NCBI RefSeq assembly: GCF_009389715.1
Contig: NC_052400.1
Location: 18,693,674 to 18,757,673 of the forward strand
DNA: 64,000 nt
Origin: Phoenix dactylifera
Taxonomy: Eukaryota; Streptophyta; Magnoliopsida; Arecales; Arecaceae
Reading direction: 5' to 3'
The translations under genes and the position numbers were made by a program. Each line of letters begins with the position of its first letter. Within the stretch, counting starts at the first letter, position 1. Of this stretch, positions 1-11,307 are shown one piece after another. Below the pieces are notes generated by a model. That model had not been told where the DNA came from, made no database searches, and saw only the letters and a list, made by a program, of their open reading frames with translations.

Positions 1-1872
1 AGACTTGAATGGCCTTCGAAGAAGGTATAAAACATTATAAAGCCTCAAAGATCACCCACATAATTTTGCGTGCCAGGATGGCCACCAACTATTTGCCCCA
101 GAAAATTGAAAGCAATGGAATCATCCTCCAACTAGTGGCTTAGTAGCTCAGTTCCTTCCAGGCTGCCCTAAACTCCACCATGAAAAATGTAATAGAGAGA
201 CAAAAATTGCTCCAATGACACTGATTTTGACAGCCAAAGTAGCAGATCGTTAAAGGTCAAGGCCTTGGTGATCATGTTCACGTAAAGAGATTGGTTTTAG
301 GATAAATTACCAGTAAAAAAAAAGAAAGAAATTTAACATTTTGCTGATTTGTTAGATTTTGATCAATACATATCACATGACAGAGCAAACCATATTTTGC
401 AAAACAAGGGCTCCAACCCTGCTGACTCATGACTTGGAAGAGCCACCGGCTTTTGTGCAATCGGAATCGCATTCTCTGGATGCATAACATGAGAGGATTC
501 CAATACTTTTTCCTTGATTATATGAGAAAAAGGTTTGGATCATGGAGAGCATCACAATTAATCCCAAGGATCCTCGCATTTTGACCCAAGTCATATGTAA
601 TAGCATGCAAAATTCGAGTACAACCGTCTCTCTTGTGACTATTCACTCGCTGGCCAAACAAAGATGTATCTGGTCCCCTCCTCAATCTGACCATGCGCTA
701 CTAAACTGGGAGAACAATAATGGACGAAATCGTTCTCTTTTTAAGAGGGCGATAGTAGATGAACTTAATGGTTCACTGTGTCAAAAAGAAGCCAGCTCAG
801 GCCTTGGATCCCACTTTCCTGTTCTACCTTGCTTCCAAAATTTCTCAGCCCTGGACCATTTCCAATCCAATCTCATAGATTTCCATTTGACAAGGTACTT
901 AGATGGGGCTCCCACACAGGATTGGGTAGAACTTCTTTCTACCAATGGTTCGGTCCAAGTCCCCATCACCTTTCACAGTCTGAGATGCACATGAGTTGCA
1001 TGTGAATGACCTACCCATTGGGGTTGTCATGCCCATGGAAGGCATTTTCTGCAGCTCCTTGCGTACATGACATGGCCTTTTTCAGGCATGCCTTTCTAGA
1101 TGGGCAGGTTGACGGATGCTCCCACACAACCTTGTAGCATGCCACACAACCACCCTGGCACCACACCTTTCATATTAGCACAACAACGTATTGATGGAGT
1201 TGCTTCAAAATGCTGCACCCACATGAGAGAGCCAAGCAAGGAAATGATGCTTTGGGGACCAAAAGATTTATAGGAAAAGATGTTGGATGCAAGTCTAACT
1301 TGGGATCCATCCCCTAGTGGGAAAAAGGTGGTCTGTAAGCTTTCCATTCCGGAAAAAATGGCATTAATTTAAATGTTTTCAAATAAAACTAAAAAAAGAA
1401 GTTTCATTTTGTTCACCCAAAATATCACCATAACTTCATGACAATATGGTGGGAATTCGATTGTGTAACTATGATATTTAGATGTATTATGCTATATAGG
1501 TAAGAACAAACATGTTACACACTACATAAATTTCCTTTTTATTTAATATTCCTCCTATAATATAAAAAATCTTAATAATATTTTTTTTTTGACTTTTTGA
1601 GAACTAAGATAGACAAAAACCTGGCCAAATATTCAAGTGAGGGTGTAACTAGACTTAGATCTCTTGTATGACTATACTAGCTTAGCTAGTTGGCACTCTC
1701 TTTAAAAGATTTATCTTCATAATTAGAATACCGGGTCTAAAAATGCTTTGAATCATTCATCACCGTTTATTTTCTAAAAGAGAGACAGAACAATCATATA
1801 TAGTTGATGTTATCAAAGATATAATGCTTTGAACATTAACTTAGTTGTCGCTATTTTTTGCATTGATTATAC
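1..1872. other. Intergenic, no gene supported
   Basis: No ORF here matches a family I recognise. The longest open stretch (542-994, 150 codons on +) has no start context, domain or splice structure that would make it a gene. A short minus-strand peptide reading YLVKWK near 890 recalls a chromodomain, but nothing around it supports that. The part after about 1380 is AT-rich. Confidence 0.5.
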
Positions 1873-2320
1873 GTAACAACTCAGGACCTCACTTAAAAAA
1901 AAACTAGTTAAAAGGTGTTATTCGGGCTCTATTACTCTGCATAAATACTTAAGTTCTATCGAGTGCATAGCCAATATGAGACTAAACATACGCTCGCATA
2001 GGTCTTCACATGCTCTCCGCAATTAAGTCATAGTTCTCTCGTCAGGCTGAAGATTCAAATCCAATTACAACTCTACAATCAACTCATGATCTATCTAAAT
2101 AGACCCGTATTGCAATGTTCCTTAGTCTACATAGATTACGGACCAGATCCACTATGATACTATTTGTACTAATTTAGAATCTCACCTAAAAAGACTAGTT
2201 GAAAATACTATTTTAGTTTGTTGGTCTTATATAAATATCCAAAATTTACTTAGTATATAACCATATGGAACTAAATATATACTTACACTGATTCTCACAC
2301 TACATTTTGATGCATCTAGG
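1873..2320 (-). mobile_element. TRIM-like LTR element (fossil)
   Basis: Two related direct repeats of about 150 bp (from about 1873 and from about 2165 on the + strand) flank an internal stretch of only about 130 bp. Each repeat contains a run resembling TATAAATACTCAAGATCT followed by a CCAATATGAGACTAAAC-like block. The same block recurs near 23020, 52010 and 52234. Read on the minus strand, the sequence inside one repeat resembles a primer-binding site for initiator tRNA-Met (TGGTATCA-type). Short repeats, a tiny internal region and no coding capacity fit a terminal-repeat retrotransposon in miniature. It is an old, non-coding fossil, judging by the divergence between the two repeats. Confidence 0.5.
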
Positions 2321-4100
2321 GATTATAACCATTCCTTCTTACTCGGCCTATTGACATTTTTAGATTTCTTCAGCTCATTATTGTCTAGGATAGGGATTAA
2401 GCTGAGAAACAAGTTGTTTAAGGCTAAGTGCTAGAAAGGAAGGAACGGAGGTGATGCATTGGAGCATGAGGATGTCAATAGATCTTATCTCTTGGTTTAA
2501 TTAATAAGCAAACAATGGAAGATCCTTGGAACCAGACGAGAGACGAGGGTATCCTTTGATGTGGTCGTCGTATCTAACAACAATATCTTGTTGCTTTCCA
2601 CATCATGTGTAATGCGAGGAGTGGAGCTTTTAGCGTAAGAATTGGTCCCATGGCAGCCCACTTGTCCCTCTCCAATAGGTGTGGCGTGATTTAGTTACAG
2701 ATGCGGCGTTGGAGGAGGGAGGGGACCGCTCCGAAAGGTGCCTCCAATTGGAACATCGTAAGGAGATCCGATGACTAGATTCCACTCCACAACACCCATG
2801 TCACAGACTCACAGCAAATAGAAGGGCCATCTTTTTAACATATCACCTTTAACGCAAACATCTTCCTGAAGTAATCTATACTTTCAGGACAGCGAAAGAG
2901 TTCATGAATGAGCACAGTGGAACTTTAAAACGTGTTTGGTACGATATAATTGTGAAAGACTTTTAAGTGGCCTGCCAAGTCGCCCTGTCCCATATTGTAT
3001 TTTAATTATTTACTAAGTGAGAAATTGTAAGCACTCATTTTGTTGGATATGTCTTTGTATTTAAGTGTTATAATTCCATTTCCAAAGAGGTAAGCCATAT
3101 TTAATAAGTAAGGTAAATAATTGTCTGGCTACAGATGTATATCTAATCTAAACTATTTGTGCTCTAAAATAATGTAGTAGCTGCATTTGCATATGTACGA
3201 TGTTAATAAAGAAAAAACCATAAAACTCAAGATCAATGAATCTCTGAAAGAATATACACATATATGAAAGAAAAAAAGAAAAGCAGAATAAGTTAAAAGA
3301 GCTAATCTACAATGATCAAACTTGGAATTTATAACAAATAGTTTATAAGTGCTACGAACTGTATGATCGAATCAAGAGAAAGGGAAGGGTGTCCAGGTTC
3401 TAATGGCAATCTTGCTAGTGATAACAATTAATATGAAGTGAGTAATTTGTACGCAATAAATTTTCATCATGTTGATTAATTATCTTTTCACGAGTGCAAG
3501 AGAAAAACCAAAAGTCAAAAGCACGATCTTTTTGGTACATATACCCCATTTTGTTGCATTGAATCAAAAGTTACTTTGTAAGCTCGATTCCAATTTGTTT
3601 TGAGAAATACCTTGACCATGAGGGGATTACATGCTACAGCACTAGGTGTTACAGTGAAAGATCTTTGGAGTGCCTATTATGAGTACATTAAAAGTTCATT
3701 GGGTCCACAATTGTTGGTTTAACAACATTATAATCAACCTAACTTCATACTTAGCAACAAATCCCACGAATTGCACCAACTTTCTCTTGCTACATGGCAA
3801 GAAAATTATTTATATGCATAAATTATTCTGGGAAGCTTCATCACCATTCAGTCACCATGATCTCTATTTGAGGCATGTCTTAAATTTGATGCACCATCTC
3901 TTCAGTGGCTACAACTGCTCCTCATTCTTGAGCAACTTGGAAGTATACACTTTCTCATCCCCGCATGCGATAGCCTGGTGTGCGTTTGTAGAAGGGCGTG
4001 GGGTTTTGGTGTTTCTGGAAGTGGGAGCAAGTATTTGGGAGTATTTCTCTTTCTAGATACAAAGGATTATTAATTTATCAGCGGGCGATACGCCATAAAC
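2321..4100. other. AT-rich intergenic DNA
   Basis: Nothing supportable as a gene was seen. An open frame at 3670-4056 on + has no recognisable domain and AT-rich codon use. The stretch runs up to the GC-rich leader of the SPEAR-like gene. Confidence 0.5.
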
Positions 4101-4104
4101 AAGC

Positions 4105-5045
4105 TTAAATTGGAAAGTGTCCGACGCGCGGCGTGGGCGGAAAGAGAGGATCCTTCCGTTCGATTATTGAGGAAGAGGAGGGCCGTTGTTGGCCTTCTTG
4201 AATCGAAGGAAACGCGAATCTAAATCGCAAGATAGTATTAGAGGAAAAAGGGAGGAGGAGGGTCGCTGGATCCCGGGGGGAAACCAGTGAGACAGATCTT
4301 GTGGAGTTGGTCTCGAGGATTGGGGGGGAGTGGAGCGAGGATTTGGGCGCCGAATCGGCCGCCGGAAAAGATTCGATCGACACCCCCTTTGGATCCCCCC
4401 CCCGCTCTCTCCATCTTCATGCTTTGCGCAACCCCTCAGACAAAGCAATCGTTGCCAATTTAGCGAGATCTCTGGCGCTTGGAGATAGATGTTCCCTTTT
4501 TTAATGAATTTCTCCAACGTTCTCTTCTTAATATAACTCCACCCATCACCTCATTCCTCCATCCAAAGCTCTCCTCCCTTTTTTTTATTTTTTCTTTTTA
4601 ATTTTGTTTTGTTTAGATGCTCGTTCCAATGATACGTGCGCGTGTCTTGGTCTTGTCTTTCTCCTCCGTGGTTCTTGTTGATCCAGGGCCTGGCTTTTTG
4701 AGTCGTTTGTATGGATGGTAGATGCCACCTCTAGTCCTTTGGGTTTATTGTTTTTGTTGTGGATTGGGAGCATTTAAGTAGGAGTTGATGGTGTCGAGAT
4801 GAGTTCTTTTGCGCGTTGTTGATAAATGTATGTTAAATTTTGAACGTTAAAGAGAGGAAACATCGACTCCGTTAGAGGTGTTTTTTGTTTTGTGTATCTG
4901 TAGTGTATGTTGTTTTGGATCTAGGCATATATATTGTAACGTTGTCTGGAGATTAGTATCAACATTGGGTGAATGTTGTTTTGCCTGGGTGCAATCTTTT
5001 TAGATGGAAGGGGGGTTTCCATAAGCATCAAGATAGCCAGGCATC
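4105..5045 (+). promoter_or_regulatory. Promoter and leader region of the SPEAR-like gene
   Basis: A GC-rich, CpG-containing block (about 4110-4450) is followed by a TATA-like TAATATAA at about 4530-4537 and a pyrimidine-rich stretch typical of plant transcription starts (about 4545-4610). The coding ATG is at 5046. If transcription starts near 4560, the leader is about 480 nt, contains several upstream ATGs, and could hold a leader intron. The minus-strand open frames over the GC-rich block are by-products of its composition. The exact start cannot be fixed from sequence alone. Confidence 0.35.
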
Positions 5046-6616
5046 ATGGTGTTAGAAGAAGAGCAAGCGAGGTACAGCAGTGGCAGTAGAGGTGGTGGTA
5101 AAAAGAAGAATAAGCAGAACAAAATCCCTCAGCGAGGTCTCGGAGTTGCTCAGCTAGAGAAGCTACGGATAGAAGAGCAGCAAAAGAACGTCGCCTCTTC
5201 TTCCTCTAGTGCTTCACAAGGCATGAGCCTTTTCCCCTCACAGCAGCCCATCCTTCCCTTCCTGACGGCCCCAAATGATCCGAATCCAATGCTGAGGCCG
5301 GTGGTCAATCCTGATCCCCTGCTCGGGCATCCAGAAACTATTTCGACCCCAGCCAGCTACTTCAACAACACCCTGCCTCAAGTCTTGGAAAATTCCATTG
5401 CTGGTTCGGGGAATTCTGGGAATGGGTTCTTGCCCATGTTGTGGAACACAGCGGAGCCGAGCCCTCTCAATGCGGGGGCACTGCCTAGAGATTTCGGCTT
5501 TCGTACTCCGCCGGATGCTGAATGGCGGTCCTCTGGCCTTTTGCGGAGGAGGCAACAGCAGCAGGTCTCGCCTATTTCAGTGGTGAGAGGAACGGAACGA
5601 GTTTCTTCTTCGTTGTGTTTATTGTAGTGAATATATATCTGAGGCTTGTGTCCCTGCGCAGGTGAACAAGGCATTGCCGCCTTCATCGTCTGGAGCTAGT
5701 CTTCAGATGGAGCCCCCTTCAAACCAAAGTTATACCAGTAACTACAATTTGTCCTCCTTCTGGCCAGAGGAGGAGAGGGTATGTATGAAATTGTTCTTGT
5801 GCTTATGCCAGATAGTTTACCATCTTTAAAAGAATGCATACGCACAGAAGAAAACAGATGTGTTTGTTGATTCAAAAGATTTCAGTAAAGAAGATCTCTT
5901 TTAAAATCTATTTGCTAATTGTAGATTTGGTTAGAATCTAGTATAGGTGGTTGGCATGAAGCGGCGATGGCCCTTTCATCTCGACGGCATGCCTGGTCAC
6001 ACGTCCTTCCCCTGCAAAAATCCATCATTCTCGAGCTCACATCTAAAACCAAATGAATCTATGCACGACTTCATAAAATCCGAAACTAAAACAACAGATT
6101 TTAGGTAATTATGTCGCTTGTTTCGTCCTAATTTTTATCATTTCTCTAGCTTTGGTTGTTTATGGATGCGATGCGATGTATTGACTGCAGAGGGGAAACT
6201 TCCAGTTCTAGCATATGTGACATTGAATGCAAAAGGTTTGTCGATCTTGACAATAGCAATAAAGAAAATGGTGGTGCCATGGATGGTGGTTTCCTCAGCT
6301 TAGGCCTTTCGCCGGCATCATGCATCCCAAAACTTAAGCAGGCAACTCTCATCCAACCCCCCAGTGTTCTAGATTATCCTGAATTCAGCTTTGTGCCCTC
6401 TCAAGTAAGATCATATCTGACATTCTTTTGTTATGATTCTGCTGAACTTTCACTTGATGTTGGGGTTCGATGCAGGGAAGCATGAGTGATGCCATCTCTT
6501 CATCGCAACCGCCCTTCTACAGTTTCTTGCCTATGGGACCAAACAGCTGTGAGAAAACTTTGAATGAACCTAGAAGGGAAGCACTGGATGGTGTTGATCT
6601 CAACTTGAAGCTGTAG
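5046..6616 (+). CDS. SPEAR: SPEAR/SPOROCYTELESS-like EAR-motif transcriptional adaptor
   Basis: Five exons fit GT/AG rules and keep one frame: 5046-5582, 5662-5778, 5947-6104, 6191-6404 and 6476-6616, giving 388 residues. Residues about 18-44 hold the basic SPEAR signature (KKKNKQNKIPQRGLGVAQLE). Exon 3 adds a conserved block KRRWPFHLDGMPG at about residues 223-235. The protein ends in DLNLKL, an LxLxL EAR motif. Known members (Arabidopsis SPL/NZZ and the TIE proteins) bridge TCP-type transcription factors to TOPLESS corepressors in the nucleus, in sporogenesis and leaf development. That role here is inferred from the motifs. The middle is low-complexity, rich in Ser, Pro and Gln. The start is the ATG just before the conserved basic block. 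Exon 3 has only short open flanks, so it is easily missed by ORF-based annotation. Confidence 0.92.
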
Positions 6617-9600
6617 AAGTCCTGCCAAGGAAAGGTATTTAGCGGATGCTTATGTTGTTGCAGCATGTTTGCAGCCAATTAATATGAAGTGAGGTGTAAC
6701 GGGATTTGTTTGAAGTATGTGTATCTAGAGAGAGTAACATATGGATTGGTTTTGTTAGAACCAAGTATTTCATGCCAAATGATTTTCCAGTTTCTGTTAA
6801 TTTTGGTGTTCTTGAATTTTAAAGCCATATCACTCAGGTTTAGTTCCAAGAAAAATGTGTTTTTATACTTGTCTTGCTATTGTGGGGATGAGAACTGAGT
6901 TGCAATTCCATGCAAATAATTTTTATTAGTGTTCATTGTTCTAGGAAGGGCTGAATCCGACCATCCTACCTGGTAGATGAAGAGTTACACATAACACATT
7001 GCTGTTGGAAGCAACTGCACTGCAATGCCAGATACACTAATCTTTGGTAAGAGACTCCAAGGTTTCATCAAGTTTCTGTCGTCCACCGTTCAAAAGGGAA
7101 AACAACATGCATAAATTGGTCGGTGAATGCCTTTTCGATTCCCTCTTTGAAGTCAATTAGTAGCTTCTTTAGCTACTAGAGGTTGCAGTTGGGTTTCTGA
7201 ATGCAAGCACCATGGAGTTGAATGGAACTTGAGTGCAATTACAAACATCAGATGAGGGGGAATCTTGCCAGACTTGTGCCACAACCTTGCATCTTCAAAT
7301 CGATTGAGTTTCCCAGTTTTAAGCAGTGCTGCAGCGAGCTAAAATGAATGGTATGTAACATAAAGTTTAAGTCCACAGGAGCTGGTAGGTGTGGCATGTG
7401 ACCTAACACTAATTTAATATCTCCGAGTGCAAGCAGTTTCACCAAAGCTTATCGATTTCACGCTAAACTTGCATTTGGACCAGAGCATCACTTCTAGAGG
7501 TGTATTGTCTTCAAACTGGTGAAGCATTCATACGTGCAATATCTAAGTTAAAAAGCTGGGTGATATGACGAGTAATCTACTCTTCATACTGTTTTCAGTT
7601 CCAAACATCCATTAGTTTTTTGATAGACCAGGTTCCACTGATCAGGCAACCTGAAACAATGGCTTACAAGCACCAGAAGCTGATCTATTCACTACAAATT
7701 GGTCTCAAACACCACTCAAAAACGTTTGTTGAACTCAAACATGACAAGCACAGGTCCATGCATGAGATGCAAGATGCTCCTCAACTAATGAGCATCGTTA
7801 TAAATACCTTCAATGTAATGATGTGTTTGTGAACTATCTGCACATAATATCAACATGTCATTCACATGAACATTTATACAAGACCAAGTGCCCATGTAGA
7901 GGTTGTAACAATGTAGAATTCAAAAGGCACAAGCAGATAGCATAACAAACCACCAGCAACTAAGAATTGCATTGACAATCAACCACTTAAACACAACAAA
8001 CGTGGGAAAAGAAAATTCCACAAATCTTTGGGCTAGCACTACTCCATCAAAACCTTCTCATATCCTCTACTAGTATCTTAGAGTTTATGATCAATCAAAA
8101 ACAAAGTCAAGAACATGAATGAGCACCAGAGACGACGCATTTGATGGGTGCGCGATGGTAAATGTCCAAAGAGGGAATGTGGTGCTAAAGATGGCGAACA
8201 TTACCATGACAAAGCCAACAATAAGAATGACCAGTACTTCAGCAGAGAAGTCTCAGATCAAATGTCTCAGATAAAGAAGGCCAATTAGCACAGTCGAGAA
8301 GAGTGTATTGTTCATGGCCATCCCACCATAAATCTACCTTAGTAAAAATTAAGTAAAATCAAAGCACAACGTCATTCTAAACTTGGACCATCAATGCATT
8401 TATCGATTTATTTATTATTTTAGTTTGCAGTTGAATTGTATCTATGCAGTCTGGACCAAATGGAGTGGTCAACAATAAAGACTGTGGGTCCAAATTTTGT
8501 TTCGACGATGGAAATTCATCCACATAGCCTAAATGAAGGAGATGCGAGAGAGCACGACTTGGAATTTTGAAGATATAATACCATTGATTTGGTAACTTGC
8601 ACTAAAACAAGTTTTATTACTTATGAGACCAAGTTGCTACCTTGTAGTAGTACAGCATAATGGATAAGCTTATCTAACGTGATAATGACAGAGTATGAAC
8701 ATAATAGGATTATAATAGCCAGTTTATGAAGTTCATACTATGTGCTCTAGTGATGTGTCCCGTTCATTACTGAAAAGTTCTCCAACTACCACTTTCAATG
8801 TAAACTTTTGATTTCCTGGTAAAATATCTCAAGGTAAGATGGGTGGTGAGCTTAAACTTGATCAAGGAATGCTCGCACGTCCAATTTAAAGTAATGCAGC
8901 TAGAAGGGTACATTTGTAGAATTTCTTAGAAACCCATTTAACTCTGAATTCCCCAGGAATGTTCTTCCAACCAAAAAAGAAAAAAGAAAATTCACCATGT
9001 AATTTTAAATTATTGAGATAGTAAATTAAGATGATAATTTTCCGGAGGTTGAAGTCATCAACCAAGTTATCTCCCTGTCAATAATTGCATGCAGTAACTA
9101 CAGCATAAAAGCTTCAAACTTCTAGAAATATAAATGTTCTTTTTCTTTGATTCTATCTATACAATTGTTGGACAAAATAGTTGTACAGTGAATATGTTTC
9201 TTTGATCCCAAAATGCTTAAATTAAAACTTTTTAAAAAAGGTCCATCGATACACTAGGCAATCAATAACTTGTGCTTCCATTCACCACATATTACACTTG
9301 GGCTCAATTTCAAATCTAGACAGGATCGGGCTTGGCATTGTTAAATCCAGCTCGACACAACATATATAATATATAATATTCTAATATGATACTATATTGT
9401 ATAATTTTTAAAATTTAGAGTAAAAGAAACTGAAAGAAAGGAGGACATAGAAACCCTAAATTGCTCTCCCCCTCGCCAGGTTCGGACTTGATGGTTTGGT
9501 CTTGATAGGCCCGGCCTGAGCCTGACCCGACCCTACGGATCGTGAAAGTAGGCACAAAATTAACCAACGTAGTAGATGTACATATTTGGCTTGGTTGGCT

Positions 9601-10738
9601 TTGATTTTGATTAGTATGGGTTGGGTTCTCATCTAACCTTTCCAAACAACACATGGTTTCAAGAAATAGGTGAACTCCTCCGAGACCCTCGGTTGTGAGT
9701 CACATACTTTCGTGAGTCTGTTTACTGATATTAAGATCATTAGGAGAATCTGAGAATTGGAAAACGGAATGCTTGAAGCAATACATATTGCCCAAGCGAG
9801 AAGCTCAAAAGATCAAGGGATGAAAAATTGATAAGTTTGGTTATATTCAACATGGAAGGCATTCTGATGATTCAATCTTCAATCCAAAAAGACCAATAAG
9901 GCATTTAAGTTAAATGGTGAGTAGGAATTGAGGAAGCTAGTCGTGATGCAGGATATTCCCTATTTTAAAACAAACAATGGAGAAGCATGATTAATGCTGC
10001 ATGCACAAGAGAAATGTGTTTCTTATCAATATATTTGCATCTAGAAACAAAACTATATTATAGGTAGGCGAAGATACAAGTTCTGTACATGGTTCACATT
10101 CCGAACTTTCTGTCACTGGTGCTTCTCCTCTTCCGTGATTAACATGTAAGAAACCCTGAAAAGACTTCAATAACACTTATTGGCATACTTGAGATATCTT
10201 AAAATTTCAGTTGGTGAGGTGATGTCGAAATCATGACATTAGACTATTAACAAATGTGATTAAGTCGATATTAAGGCATCATTTTTAAGTCATTGCTTCA
10301 TTTTTGTATTATAAAAAAAATCATCTACAATTTTAGAAAGAGGTTAAAAAATCTTGATTAGTATATTAGCTATTATCTCAGAATGTATTAATTTATGTTA
10401 GCCAGGATAATATTTGCTAATATAGAGAGTAAAGATTTTGTAACTGTATTAACCAAGATAGAGGGCTAGGATTTTGTACATATAACATTGGCAGCTTACA
10501 AAACTTGATATTCAGATACAAATCTAGATATTGTATATGATAGTTGATTTTATATGGATACCACGCACTCAATGATAAGACATATAATTGGCATCTTGGC
10601 TTTTACGACTCAATAAATCTTAATACATCCACTAATCATGGATATTAATCAATCTTAGATATTTTGCAACCTTAATCTTTATTATTTAATATTTAAATTC
10701 ATATCCTAAAGTGATCACTAATTATGGTGTTCTCATAT
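6617..10738. other. 3' flank of the SPEAR-like gene and intergenic DNA
   Basis: The first few hundred bases are probably the 3' UTR of the SPEAR-like gene. Beyond that I see no ORF with a recognisable domain, no RNA gene and no clear terminal repeats. Base composition is mixed up to about 9700 and strongly AT-rich from about 10200. Confidence 0.5.
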
Positions 10739-10925
10739 TGGCAAGATTTCTGTATCTTAGATCAGATCCTATATTATTACCCAAGATTCTAAAAGCATGT
10801 TTTTTTTAAAATAATTTCCCTAACCCTACATGTAATCCTCCCTAATGATGACTTTATAGTTTCAGCAAGATTTCTGGATCTCAGGTCAGATCCTATATTA
10901 TCACCCTAGATATTGAAATTTTGAT
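10739..10925. repeat. Local direct duplication, about 60 bp units
   Basis: The stretch at about 10740-10800 (GCAAGATTTCTGTATCTTAG, then a TCAGATCCTATATTAT block) recurs with a few changes at about 10864-10925. The spacing is about 124 bp. The units are AT-rich and non-coding, and look like an old tandem duplication. Confidence 0.6.
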
Positions 10926-10994
10926 TTTTTTTTCTAATAATTTTTCTAACCTTCTATGTTATTCAAAATTTTTACAAATTTAGTCAAATTAGCT

Positions 10995-11018
10995 TGTGTG
11001 TGTGTGTGTGTGTGTGTG
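10995..11018. repeat. (TG)n microsatellite
   Basis: About twelve TG repeats, followed by a T-rich run, roughly 300 bp upstream of the start of the coiled-coil gene. Confidence 0.9.
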
Positions 11019-11122
11019 TTTTTGTTTTTTTGGCCTTTTGGGGTAAACCACATTAGATTGTACCATTCAAGGGCAAAAGTCTAGCAGCTTATTTCAGCAT
11101 TCTCAAATGTCTCCCTGGAGCC

Positions 11123-11125
<3 letters not shown>

Positions 11126-11159
<34 letters not shown>
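11126..11159 (+). repeat. (CT)n microsatellite in the probable 5' leader
   Basis: Seventeen CT repeats lie about 150 bp upstream of the ATG at 11308. Long CT tracts just upstream of plant start codons are usually in or beside the 5' UTR. I see no strong TATA box, so the transcription start is not fixed. Confidence 0.85.
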
Positions 11160-11161
<2 letters not shown>

Positions 11162-11307
11162 CTCCTCTAGTTGAGGAAAGCGATATCTCGCTCATCTCTC
11201 CTCCGGTCCTTCCAGCCCGTTTCAATGCCCACATGGCCACGCGAACATAAACCCTAGTCCAACCCGGAGAAGGGAAAACCCCATAAAATCCCTCCCCCAA
11301 ATCTCCC

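Noticed and set aside
890-905. Minus-strand YLVKWK resembling a chromodomain
   Set aside because: Six residues only; the surrounding peptide does not continue the chromodomain pattern and no integrase is nearby.
542-994. 150-codon open frame on +
   Set aside because: No recognisable domain, no splice structure and overlapping open frames in other phases; it looks like chance.
4105-4517. Minus-strand open frames over the GC-rich block
   Set aside because: Several frames are open at once because of composition; the block is better explained as promoter and leader of the + strand gene.
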